Of a stretch of 59,576 nt of DNA, positions 26,273-34,206 are shown one piece after another. Positions within the stretch are counted from its first letter, which is position 1, and each line of letters opens with the position of its first letter. The position numbers were made by a program, and so were the translations under genes. The DNA is taken from NCBI RefSeq assembly GCF_003462685.1, contig NZ_QRVE01000011.1:1-59576 (forward strand). Direction: 5' to 3'. Origin of the DNA: Collinsella sp. AF23-4AC (GTDB lineage Bacteria > Actinomycetota > Coriobacteriia > Coriobacteriales > Coriobacteriaceae). Below the pieces are notes generated by a model that worked only from the letters and a program-made list of their open reading frames with translations, searched no databases and was not told the origin of the DNA.

Positions 26273-26956
26273 ATGTCCGATTCGAGCGACAGTTCTAAGC
26301 CGCGACCCAAGACCGCGGCCGTTCCACACTACACGGTGGGTGAGGAGATCATGAACTCCGTCACCCATGGTGTCGGCTGTCTGCTGGGTATCGCGGGCCT
26401 GGTGCTCCTGATCGTATTCGCTGCCCTGCGCGGCGGAGGCCCGGCCCACATGGCTGCGGCAATTGTCTATGGCGTCAGTATCATCCTCGAATACTTGGCC
26501 TCCACGCTCTATCACGCGATTCAGCCCGCTCGCGCCAAGCGCGTGTTTCGCATCATCGACCACAGCTGCATCTACCTGCTCATAGCCGGCAGCTATACGC
26601 CGTTTTGCCTCATCACGCTCGCAAACGACGGCGGCCCTGCGCTGTTCTTTGCCGTATGGGCCATTGCCATCGTCGGGATCGCCCTCGAGTGTTTTTTGCG
26701 CGAGCGCCAGCCGCATTGGGTAAGCGGCTTGGTCTATCTGCTGATGGGCTGGCTCGTCGTCTTTAAGCTGCCCGAGCTCGTGTCGCTGCTCAACCCCGTG
26801 GCACTTGCTCTGCTCGCTGTCGGCGGCGTGTGCTACACCGTGGGCGTGCCGTTCTACATCGCCAAAAACGTGCGTTACCTGCACAGTGTGTTTCACTTGT
26901 GGGTGCTCGCCGGCAGTATCTTCCAGTTCATGGCGGTGATCCTCCTCGTAATTTAG
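26273..26956 (+). CDS. Hemolysin III / PAQR-family membrane protein
   Basis: A 227-residue protein with seven predicted membrane helices. Conserved family residues include NSVTHGVG near the start, the Ser/His pair in STLYHA, DHSCIYLLIAGSYTP and a C-terminal YLHSVFHLWV, in which the histidines bind zinc in PAQR proteins. ATG 26273 is preceded by TTGGAGGA at the right distance; an in-frame TTG at 26255 overlaps that ribosome site and is not used here. The name hemolysin is historical; a membrane lipid hydrolase or homeostasis role is more likely. Confidence 0.88.
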   Translation: MSDSSDSSKPRPKTAAVPHYTVGEEIMNSVTHGVGCLLGIAGLVLLIVFAALRGGGPAHMAAAIVYGVSIILEYLASTLYHAIQPARAKRVFRIIDHSCIYLLIAGSYTPFCLITLANDGGPALFFAVWAIAIVGIALECFLRERQPHWVSGLVYLLMGWLVVFKLPELVSLLNPVALALLAVGGVCYTVGVPFYIAKNVRYLHSVFHLWVLAGSIFQFMAVILLVI

Positions 26957-27066
26957 CGACCACGCCTGCGCGCCCGCGTCCTCGTTTGGGCGCCGGCGCC
27001 ATTGCCGTATCCGTCATCAACGTTTTGACCTGACGTCCCGAATCTTGGAGGTTCGAGAAACTCCCG

Positions 27067-28440
27067 ATGGACATAACCATCTCCCTTATCACCACCCTCG
27101 TTTTGACCCTCATCAACGGCTACTTCTCTATGTCCGAGATGGCGCTCACCACGGCCAAGCGCGCCGTGCTGGAGCACGAGGCCGAGGAAGGCGACAAGCG
27201 CGCCGAGCGTGCCATTAAGCTGGCTGCCGACTCCGACCAGCTGCTCGCCACCATCCAGGTCGCCATCACGCTCGTGGGCTTCGCCTCGTCCGCCGTCGCC
27301 TCGACGAGTCTGTCCGACCCGCTCGCCACGTGGCTCATGAGCTTTGGCATCGCGCCGCTCTCCGCCATCGCGCGCGGCCTGGCGCCGGTCATCATCACCG
27401 TCGCGGTCGCCTTCGTGTCCATCGTGATCGGCGAGCTCGTCCCCAAGCGCATTGGTCTGGCCAATGCCGAAGGCGTGTCCAAGCAGGTCGTGGGCCCGCT
27501 TTCCGTGTTCCAGAAGATTGCTCGCCCGCTCGTGTGGCTGACTGGCGCCTGCTCCGACGGCCTGGCCCGCATCCTGCGCATCAAGAGCGCCGACGACCGC
27601 CAGAACGTCTCGGAAGAAGAGATCAAGTACATGGTCTCGGAGCAGGACGACCTGCTCGACGAGGAAAAGCGTATGATCCACGAGATCTTTGACCTGGGCG
27701 ACACCGTTGCCCGCGAGGTCATGGTGCCGCGCGTGGACACCACCATGTGCGAGGACGACGAGACGGTCGCCGACGTGTTGTCCACCATGCGCCAGACCGG
27801 CTTTAGTCGCATCCCCGTCTATCATGAGGATCCCGACAACGTCGCGGGCATCGCGCACATTAAGGACCTGATTCAGCCCGCGCTCGACGGCAAGGGTGAC
27901 CAGCCCATCGCCAGCTATTTGCGCGATGCCACCTTTGTGCCCGATACCAAGGACATCCTGCCGCTGCTGTCCGAGATGCAGACCTCGCACGACCAGATCG
28001 TGGTCGTCGTGGACGAGTACGGCGGCACGGCCGGCATCATCACCATCGAAGATATCGTCGAGGAGATCGTCGGCGAGATCGAGGACGAGTTCGACCCCGA
28101 CAACAAGTACCTCACGCGCCTTTCGCGCCGCGAGTGGCTTGTCGATGGGCGTTTTTCGTGCGATGACGCGATTGAGCTTGGTTGGCCGCTCGAGGAAAGC
28201 GATGATTATGAGACCATCGCCGGCTGGATTTTGGAGCTTTGCGACTCGGTGCCCGACATCGGAGAGGTGTTTGAGGTCGCGGGGTACAAGTTCAAGGTAC
28301 AGTCGATGCGTGGCCAGCGCATCTCGCTCATTCGCGTGATCGCTCCGGCCGAAACCGATAAGAAGGATTCCGAGTCCTCGGCAGAGAAGCCGGCGGCGTC
28401 GGGTGCGGGTTCTGCGGACCCGCACGACGGCGACGAGTAG
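27067..28440 (+). CDS. CNNM-type (HlyC/CorC) membrane protein with CBS pair
   Basis: A 457-residue protein in three parts: a DUF21/CNNM membrane domain with 3-4 helices (1 to about 140, with NGYFSMSEMAL and GELVPKRIGLAN), a CBS pair (about 210-335, MVPRVDTTM and DEYGGTAGIITIEDIVEEIVGE) and a CorC_HlyC C-terminal domain (about 350-425). An acidic tail follows. Bacterial CNNM homologues are linked to Mg2+ and Co2+ export. The small gene at 28465 starts 24 bp downstream and is probably co-transcribed. Confidence 0.9.
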   Translation: MDITISLITTLVLTLINGYFSMSEMALTTAKRAVLEHEAEEGDKRAERAIKLAADSDQLLATIQVAITLVGFASSAVASTSLSDPLATWLMSFGIAPLSAIARGLAPVIITVAVAFVSIVIGELVPKRIGLANAEGVSKQVVGPLSVFQKIARPLVWLTGACSDGLARILRIKSADDRQNVSEEEIKYMVSEQDDLLDEEKRMIHEIFDLGDTVAREVMVPRVDTTMCEDDETVADVLSTMRQTGFSRIPVYHEDPDNVAGIAHIKDLIQPALDGKGDQPIASYLRDATFVPDTKDILPLLSEMQTSHDQIVVVVDEYGGTAGIITIEDIVEEIVGEIEDEFDPDNKYLTRLSRREWLVDGRFSCDDAIELGWPLEESDDYETIAGWILELCDSVPDIGEVFEVAGYKFKVQSMRGQRISLIRVIAPAETDKKDSESSAEKPAASGAGSADPHDGDE

Positions 28441-28464
28441 GGCAAGGAAGAGTAGGGGAGAGTT

Positions 28465-29298
28465 ATGGCAGGCCTGTTCAACATCCTTAAGGTCACCGTC
28501 AGCGAGGACAAGATCTGCGCGCATGTGCTGGTGAACCCCGGCATGCCGCTCATGACCTCGGAGGATATCGAGGCCACAGCGCGCGTGTACTACCTGGTGC
28601 CGGCGATTGCCAAGCATCTGTGCCTGGGTGATTCCGGCCGCGAATTCCAGGACTGCATGGGCCAGACCGAGCTTTGCCACCTGCTAGAGCACGTGACGGT
28701 CGAGCTCATGAACGAGACCGGACTTGCCGGCAGCATCTCGTGCGGTCGCACGCGCGTGAGCGAGCACGACGAGCGCGTCTTTGAGGTTGAGCTTTCGTGC
28801 CCCGATGACGCGTTGGCCATTGGCGCGCTGTCGTCGGCGACCTTTATGATGGACTGGGCGTACCTGCACGCCGACCAGCCGGCCCCCGACGTGGAAGGCA
28901 CGGTCGCGGGCCTGCGCAACCTGGTGCTGGGCATGCGTGCCGAGGCCGAGGGCAAGGACCCGCACGAGGCCGTTGCCGCTGCGAACAGCGAGGACGCGGC
29001 CGAGGATGCGCCCGAGGGCGACGCTCCTGCCGACGCCGGCACTGAGCCCGTTGCCGAGGCGTCTGCTGAGCCCGTTCCCACGGAGCCCCAAGGCGTCCCG
29101 AGCTTTGACGACGAGCCGCAGATGCCAATCGATACCGAGGGTGCGGTCGCCGAGAACCACGAGGCCCCCGCGGCCGTCTTTGGCGGTGCGGCAACGGCTC
29201 CGTCCGGCTCAGCGCACGAGGGAAACCTGCCGCTCGTCGATGGCGCCGGCGAGGATCCGGCCGCCACGGTCGCCATGCCTGCCATGCCGCAGGAGTAG
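28465..29298 (+). CDS. Protein resembling the cyanophycin-synthetase N-terminal domain, with acidic tail
   Basis: A 277-residue protein. Residues 1-150 form a compact domain with CHLLEHVTVELMNETG (about 71-86) followed by CGRTRVSEHDERVFEVEL. The order of an HxxEHxxxEL helix and a GRTR turn leading to a strand resembles the N-terminal domain of cyanophycin synthetase CphA. The ATP-grasp and Mur-ligase-like domains of CphA are absent from the protein and from the neighbourhood. Residues 160-277 are low-complexity Ala/Glu/Pro. GGGAGAG precedes the ATG. The function is unknown; the resemblance was judged by eye and needs a profile comparison. Confidence 0.6.
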   Translation: MAGLFNILKVTVSEDKICAHVLVNPGMPLMTSEDIEATARVYYLVPAIAKHLCLGDSGREFQDCMGQTELCHLLEHVTVELMNETGLAGSISCGRTRVSEHDERVFEVELSCPDDALAIGALSSATFMMDWAYLHADQPAPDVEGTVAGLRNLVLGMRAEAEGKDPHEAVAAANSEDAAEDAPEGDAPADAGTEPVAEASAEPVPTEPQGVPSFDDEPQMPIDTEGAVAENHEAPAAVFGGAATAPSGSAHEGNLPLVDGAGEDPAATVAMPAMPQE

Positions 29299-29377
29299 GC
29301 TCACTTGCTTATCACCATCATGTACCTGCGCTTTTACCGTACGCAGATGAGCGCGACGGCAAGTGTTGCGCTGCGGG

Positions 29378-29383
29378 TATAAT
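29378..29383 (+). promoter_or_regulatory. -10 box upstream of the YtxH gene
   Basis: A consensus TATAAT about 50 bp before the YtxH start. No good -35 box is seen at 17 bp, so the promoter may rely on upstream or extended elements. Confidence 0.45.
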
Positions 29384-29434
29384 GGACAGCATTCAAACGG
29401 TGGGCATCGAGGTGCCCGCAGGAGAGGAATGATC

Positions 29435-29824
29435 ATGGGAAAGACTTTCAGCTTTGTCTCCGGTGCGCTCTTTGGTGCTGCCGCCGGCGCTATCATCGGC
29501 GTTGCTCTGGCCCCGCGCTCGGGCGCCGAGACCCGCGCCATGGCCGCCGATATCGCCAACGATGCCTGGGACAACATGCGTGACACCTACGAGCACAGTG
29601 CCGAGGAGGCTCGTGCCGCGGTCAACGACTTTGGTCCGATGGTCGACGCCAAGACCGATGACCTGCGCGCCAAGGTCGACCTGGCCCGCGAGCGCATGGA
29701 CCAGCTTCGCGAGCAGCTCAACGACGCCATCTCGGGCGGCAACGTGACGCCCGCTGCCGACGTCGTGGTCGAGAACGTCGCTGAGGCCGACACCGAGGCC
29801 ACGGAGCCCTCGACCGAGGCATAA
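29435..29824 (+). CDS. YtxH-domain protein
   Basis: A 129-residue protein with a glycine-rich hydrophobic N-terminal segment (SFVSGALFGAAAGAIIGVAL), the family signature LAPRSGAETR and then an amphipathic, probably coiled-coil region (about 35-95) and an acidic tail. ATG 29435 (MGKTFSF) follows AGGAGAGG at 8 nt; ATG 29429 is possible and would add two residues. YtxH proteins are small membrane-associated, stress-linked proteins without a known reaction. The stop overlaps the next start (TAATG), so the two genes form an operon. Confidence 0.82.
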   Translation: MGKTFSFVSGALFGAAAGAIIGVALAPRSGAETRAMAADIANDAWDNMRDTYEHSAEEARAAVNDFGPMVDAKTDDLRAKVDLARERMDQLREQLNDAISGGNVTPAADVVVENVAEADTEATEPSTEA

Positions 29825-30579
29825 TGCGCGCAGGGGATTTTGTCGGCGTCAAGGTTTATCGCAAACCTGCCGAAGACAAGCGCACCAAAAAGGACGGCAC
29901 GCCGCGCAGCCCTAAAAAGCTCGGCAAGATTCACTTTCCCGTCTTTACCCCGGGCGGCACGCGCGTGGTGGGCTTTATGGTCCGCCAGTCCGATATCGCG
30001 GGTATGATCGAGCGCCCCGACCGCTTTGTGGCACTCGATGCCATCGGCGTCTATGAGGGTGCTGTTGCGGTCGACGACGTCAAGGGCACCTACGATGCCG
30101 CCGCGGCCAAGCGCCTCGATATCAACCTGGACGATTGCATCATCTGGGTTGGTATGGACGTGCGCACGGAATCGGGCGATGTCGTGGGCTACTGCTCGGA
30201 CGTTGAGTTCAAGCCGCGTTCGGGCATTGTGCAGATGTTTTACGTGACCGCCGGTGCCGCTTCGAGCGTGCTGGTGGGCGACACGCAGGTGCCGCCGACG
30301 ATGCTGCGCGGCTACGAGAACGGCGCGATGATTGTCTCGGACGAGGTCAAGACACTCGGGTATTCGGGCGGCGCGGCCGCCAAGGCTGCCGAGGCCAGTG
30401 TCGTGGTGGGCGATAAGGTCAAGAAGGGCGCCAAGGTGCTCGATGACAAGGGATCGGTCGCCGTGGACAAGGGCAGCCGCGCACTGGGCAAGCAGCTCGG
30501 CAAGACGCGCGGTATGTTCAAGGCCTTTAAGGACGAATATCAAAAGGCGAGCGGGGGCTCGTCAAAAGCTAGCAAATAG
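29824..30579 (+). CDS. PRC-barrel domain protein
   Basis: A 251-residue soluble protein with two PRC-barrel-like halves, about residues 3-95 (DFVGVKVYRK to FVALDAIGVYEG) and 100-180 (DIWVGMDV-like strand to SDEVKTLG). A basic, Ala/Lys/Gly-rich C-terminal tail follows. PRC barrels occur in photosynthetic reaction-centre H subunits, RimM and many small stress proteins. The second MgtE-like gene downstream (32354) also seems to begin with such a barrel. It is translationally coupled to the YtxH gene. The molecular role is unknown. Confidence 0.78.
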   Translation: MRAGDFVGVKVYRKPAEDKRTKKDGTPRSPKKLGKIHFPVFTPGGTRVVGFMVRQSDIAGMIERPDRFVALDAIGVYEGAVAVDDVKGTYDAAAAKRLDINLDDCIIWVGMDVRTESGDVVGYCSDVEFKPRSGIVQMFYVTAGAASSVLVGDTQVPPTMLRGYENGAMIVSDEVKTLGYSGGAAAKAAEASVVVGDKVKKGAKVLDDKGSVAVDKGSRALGKQLGKTRGMFKAFKDEYQKASGGSSKASK

Positions 30580-30600
30580 CGACGTACCAAATGATGGGAG

Positions 30601-30630
30601 GCGAGCCGGAGACATGTTGCTCCGGCTCGC
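30601..30630 (+). terminator. Terminator after the PRC-barrel gene
   Basis: Perfect 11-base arms GCGAGCCGGAG and CTCCGGCTCGC with an 8-nt loop, followed by TGTGTTT, lie 21 nt after the stop and just before the deacetylase-like gene. Confidence 0.75.
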
Positions 30631-30651
30631 TGTGTTTATGGGGGAGGGCAC

Positions 30652-32058
30652 ATGCGCCAAAACGGATCTAACTTAAACGGGCGCTCGGGTGCGCGTCCGA
30701 CGGCGCGCCGCGACCTGGGGCAACTGCCCAGCGGTCAGCGTCGACGTCGCCGTAAGCCCGGCGCGATGTACCTCAACCATAGCCGCGGGTTTAGCGACCG
30801 CAGCGCGCGCATCGGCAACGGGCGCTCGCCGCGCCGACCGTCCCGTCTGCCCTATGCGCTCATCGCCGTGGGTTGCGCGCTCGTGCTGTTTATCGCTGCC
30901 GTCGTGGGCTACGTCAACCGCAGCGTGGACGTGGAGCTCAACGGGCAAAAGACCGCGGTGCGCGTGGGCTCTACGTTGCAGAATCTCATCGACGATCAAA
31001 GCCTGACCGAAACGTACGACGCCGGCGATCTACTGGCCGTCGACGATAGCGTGCTCAAGCGCCGTGGCGGCGAAAAGCTGTCGGTGAAGGTCGACGGCAA
31101 GCGCGTGAAGCAGGGCAAATGGGATAGCCGCGAACTTGAGGGCGGCGAGAAGGTGACGGTCAAGGATGGCCGTAACACCTACGAGAAGCACGAGGTCCAG
31201 GCCACGGTTATCGAGCCCAAGCTCAAGGTCGAGGGCACGGGCGCCATTGAGTATGTCAAAACCTGGGGCGTTCAGGGCCGCTCCGAGGTATGGGTCGGCG
31301 AGCAGTCGGGCAAGACGCAGGACCGCGGCGAGGTCGTGCCCGCCACCGACTGCGTAGTCGAGTGCGCGAGCGTGGCGCCCAAGGGCAACGAAAAGTACGT
31401 GGCCCTGACATTTGACGAGGGTCCGAGCGGCGCGACCAAGCAGATCTTGCAGGTGCTCAAGGAAAAGGGCGTCACGGCGACGTTCTTCCTTTCGGGCGAT
31501 GCCGCGGAAGCCTCGCCCGCTACTGCCAAAGCGATTGCCGATGCCGGGTGCGAGATCGGCTCCAACAGCTACAGCGATGATTCGCTCAAGGGCGAGGATC
31601 GCGAGACGGTGCGCAAGCAGATCACGAAGGGCACCGAGGCGATTAAGTCGGCGACCGGCGTCGAGACGATGTTGCTGCGTGCCCCCTACGCCGCGTTTGA
31701 CGAGCAAAACTGGATCGATTCGATGGATTTGGTGTCCGCGGTGGTCTCGTGGAATATCGATTCGGGCGACTGGCTGCTCAACGGTGCCGACGAGCAGGTC
31801 TCGACGGTGCTGGATTCGGTGACGCCGGGCAATATTGTGCTGCTCACCGATAGCGATGAGTGCGCCGAGCAGACGCTCGAGGCGCTGCCGCAGATCATTG
31901 ACGGCCTTGTCGCCGACGGCTACAAAATCGTGACGCTGAGCGATCTGGTCAAGACGGACACATCGCTGAGCAAAAAGCTCACCTCGCTGACGAAGGTCAC
32001 CATGCCCAAAAACGCCGTGTTCCCCCAACTCCCCGAGGACGACGACACCACAGAGTAG
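30652..32058 (+). CDS. Polysaccharide-deacetylase-like (NodB/CE4) protein lacking metal histidines
   Basis: A 468-residue membrane-anchored protein: an Arg-rich cytoplasmic head (1-66), one membrane helix (about 68-87), a ubiquitin-like/G5-like stalk (about 90-230) and a C-terminal NodB homology domain (about 245-440). Motif 1 is ALTFDEGPS (usually TFDDGP; D255/E256). Motif 2 is IGSNSYSDDSL where the family has H-S/T-x-x-H; the two metal-binding histidines are replaced by N305 and D309. Motif 3, LLRAPYA, is present and motif 4 is NIDSGDW. Motif 5 is IVLLTDSDE, without its usual His. The fold is retained but zinc binding and deacetylation are doubtful. A peptidoglycan-binding or regulatory role is possible. 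Confidence 0.82.
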   Translation: MRQNGSNLNGRSGARPTARRDLGQLPSGQRRRRRKPGAMYLNHSRGFSDRSARIGNGRSPRRPSRLPYALIAVGCALVLFIAAVVGYVNRSVDVELNGQKTAVRVGSTLQNLIDDQSLTETYDAGDLLAVDDSVLKRRGGEKLSVKVDGKRVKQGKWDSRELEGGEKVTVKDGRNTYEKHEVQATVIEPKLKVEGTGAIEYVKTWGVQGRSEVWVGEQSGKTQDRGEVVPATDCVVECASVAPKGNEKYVALTFDEGPSGATKQILQVLKEKGVTATFFLSGDAAEASPATAKAIADAGCEIGSNSYSDDSLKGEDRETVRKQITKGTEAIKSATGVETMLLRAPYAAFDEQNWIDSMDLVSAVVSWNIDSGDWLLNGADEQVSTVLDSVTPGNIVLLTDSDECAEQTLEALPQIIDGLVADGYKIVTLSDLVKTDTSLSKKLTSLTKVTMPKNAVFPQLPEDDDTTE

Positions 32059-32353
32059 TCATTGGGGACGTCAGCGTTTGGTATGCCTGCAATGTGCAGC
32101 GCATAAATTCGGTGCCGCAGCGCGATGCTGATGCTATAGTTACTGCGGTTAATGAGGGTCAAGAGAAAGGTTACAGGTGAAATCCAAACCTCGACCATAC
32201 AGTCGATGACCCCATGCAGGTGCTTTCTGCGCGTGCACGGGGTGTGAGCGCCGAGCGGCGTGCCGCCCGCGCATGCGTATACATGTCTAAAAGTCCACGG
32301 ATTGCGTGCCGGCATGGCCACGCGGTCCGCAGGAATAATGATGGGGAGCACCA
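32059..32353 (+). other. Long structured leader region before the MgtE-like gene
   Basis: This gap holds a partial copy of the CATTGGGGAC repeat (32061) and, nearer the gene, several possible hairpins (for example TCGAC at 32191 with GTCGA at 32202). It also holds a 13-codon open frame starting at ATG 32206 and ending at 32247. I looked for M-box and manganese (yybP-ykoY) riboswitch cores and recognised neither. A metal-responsive leader is possible but not shown. Confidence 0.35.
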
Positions 32354-34198
32354 TTGAATTATCTGAGTGAGATGCTCAAATTGCCGGTCTTGGACGTCGA
32401 TGGCGAAAAGCTCGGCGTTGTGAACGATTTTGGCATTGCAACCGGCGAAGTTTTTCCGCACGTGACGTCGCTCGCGTTCCGTGGTCCCGGCAAGACGCCG
32501 TTTATGATCAGCTGGCGCAAATGGGTCGACCGTATCGACGAGACGGGCGTTCATCTTAAGTCGCCGGCCACCGAAATCCGTTTTTCGTACTTGCAGCCGA
32601 CCGAGCTGTTGCTGGCTCGCGACGTGCTCAACAAACAGATTGTCGACACGCAGGGCATGAAAGTCGTGCGCGTCAACGACATCAAGTTCTCCATGTCGGG
32701 CGAAAATCAGCTGCGCCTGCTGGGTGCCGAGGTCGGCGCCCGCGGTCTGCTGCGTGCAATCAGCCCCGCGCTCGAGCACGTCGTCGAGGGCTTTATGAAG
32801 CACTTGGGCAAGCCGCTCAGCGAGGACATTATCGCCTGGTCTTACATGGACCTGCTCGATCGCTCGACTAAGAACATCCAGCTCTCGGTGTCGCACAAGA
32901 CGCTTGGCGAGCTGCATCCTGCCGACATCGCTGACATCATCGAGCAGCTCGACCCGCGCCTGCGCGCGCAGGTGTTCGCGCAGCTCGATACGGCGCAGGC
33001 CGCCGAGGCCATCTCGGAGTTCGATGACGACGAGCTCATGACCGAGATGCTCGAGGGCCTGTCCGACACGGACGCGTCGTCGATGCTGGCCATGATGGAC
33101 CCGGACGACGCTGCCGACCTGATCGACGAGCTCGATTATGAGAAGGCCGAGAAGCTCCTGCGCCTGATGGGCGTCAAGGAGGAGAAGGCGATTCGTAATC
33201 TGCTGGGCTACGAGGACAATACCGCCGGCCGCATCATGACCTCGGAGTTTGTCTCGCTGCCCGCCACGGCGACGGTCGGCGATGCCATCGAGGCGATTCG
33301 TAAGCTCGACGAGGATTTCGAAAGCGTCTACTACGTCTACACCGAGGATCCGAGCGGCATGCTCACCGGCGTCCTTTCGCTGCGCACGCTCATCGTGGCC
33401 GACCGCGACGCCACGCTGGGCCAACTGGCCTATCGCGACCTGGTTTATGTGTCGCCCGACGACGACCAGGAAGACGTGACGGACGAGATGACCAAGTACG
33501 ACCTGGTTGCCATCCCTGTCTGCGACGAGAACCGTCATATTCTGGGTATCGTGACCTTCGACGATGCCATGGACGTTATCGCCGAGGAACATCAGGAGGA
33601 CCTGCAGATCGCCGGTGTCGGCTCGGGCGATAGCGCGTCGGACGACTCGACGAACGTGCTCAGCTGGTTCGTGCATCGTCAGTACTGGGTCGTCGTGTGG
33701 GGAATCGCCTCGTGCATCATGGCGACGGTGCTGGGGACGGCGCTGGGCTCCGCGCATCTGGTGGTGTTCCCCATGTGCGCCATGCCGCTCGTGCTGCTGG
33801 CTGCCTCGCGCATGGTGTCGTTCGTCAAGAACTACTTCCTGGAGTACGACGGCCATGACGATGAGCCCAAGCCGTATCTGGGGTTCTTCTTCCAGAGCAC
33901 GGGTATGGGCCTGATCCTTTCGCTTGTTACTTACCTGTGCGCGCAGCTGGTGCGCACCGCCGCGTTCCCCGATGCCCCTATGCTTGAGGAGCAGCTCTTT
34001 ACCGGCTGCTTTAACATTGCTGCCATCATCTGCCTGGTGGGCAACATGAGCGCCGTGATTTATCTGATGGTGCTGTTCTGGCGCGATGAGCACTACCTCA
34101 ATACGTCGGGTACCGCCATGAACGTCATCGCCGTCATGATTTCGTGTGTGGCGTACTGCATCGCCGCGGTGCTGCTCACCATGTCGGTCATGGGATAG
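32354..34198 (+). CDS. MgtE-N/CBS protein with divergent membrane domain, partner of NRAMP-related transporter
   Basis: A 614-residue protein: an N-terminal PRC-barrel-like region (1 to about 110), an MgtE intracellular N domain (about 187-290, starting HPADIADIIEQLD), a CBS pair (about 292-420) and four to five membrane helices (about 440-614). The cytosolic part is that of the Mg2+ channel MgtE, but the membrane part shows none of the Pro/Gly/Asn landmarks of the MgtE pore. It may therefore sense Mg2+ and regulate the transporter encoded 8 bp downstream. The start appears to be TTG 32354 after GGGGAG; the nearby ATGs at 32338 and 32341 are out of frame, and ATG 32372 is the next in frame. 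Confidence 0.8.
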   Translation: MNYLSEMLKLPVLDVDGEKLGVVNDFGIATGEVFPHVTSLAFRGPGKTPFMISWRKWVDRIDETGVHLKSPATEIRFSYLQPTELLLARDVLNKQIVDTQGMKVVRVNDIKFSMSGENQLRLLGAEVGARGLLRAISPALEHVVEGFMKHLGKPLSEDIIAWSYMDLLDRSTKNIQLSVSHKTLGELHPADIADIIEQLDPRLRAQVFAQLDTAQAAEAISEFDDDELMTEMLEGLSDTDASSMLAMMDPDDAADLIDELDYEKAEKLLRLMGVKEEKAIRNLLGYEDNTAGRIMTSEFVSLPATATVGDAIEAIRKLDEDFESVYYVYTEDPSGMLTGVLSLRTLIVADRDATLGQLAYRDLVYVSPDDDQEDVTDEMTKYDLVAIPVCDENRHILGIVTFDDAMDVIAEEHQEDLQIAGVGSGDSASDDSTNVLSWFVHRQYWVVVWGIASCIMATVLGTALGSAHLVVFPMCAMPLVLLAASRMVSFVKNYFLEYDGHDDEPKPYLGFFFQSTGMGLILSLVTYLCAQLVRTAAFPDAPMLEEQLFTGCFNIAAIICLVGNMSAVIYLMVLFWRDEHYLNTSGTAMNVIAVMISCVAYCIAAVLLTMSVMG

Positions 34199-34206
34199 GT
34201 GGTCGC

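Noticed and set aside
32130..32353. A known Mg2+ (M-box) or Mn2+ (yybP-ykoY) riboswitch
   Set aside because: The conserved cores of these classes could not be recognised; the region is only described as a possible leader.
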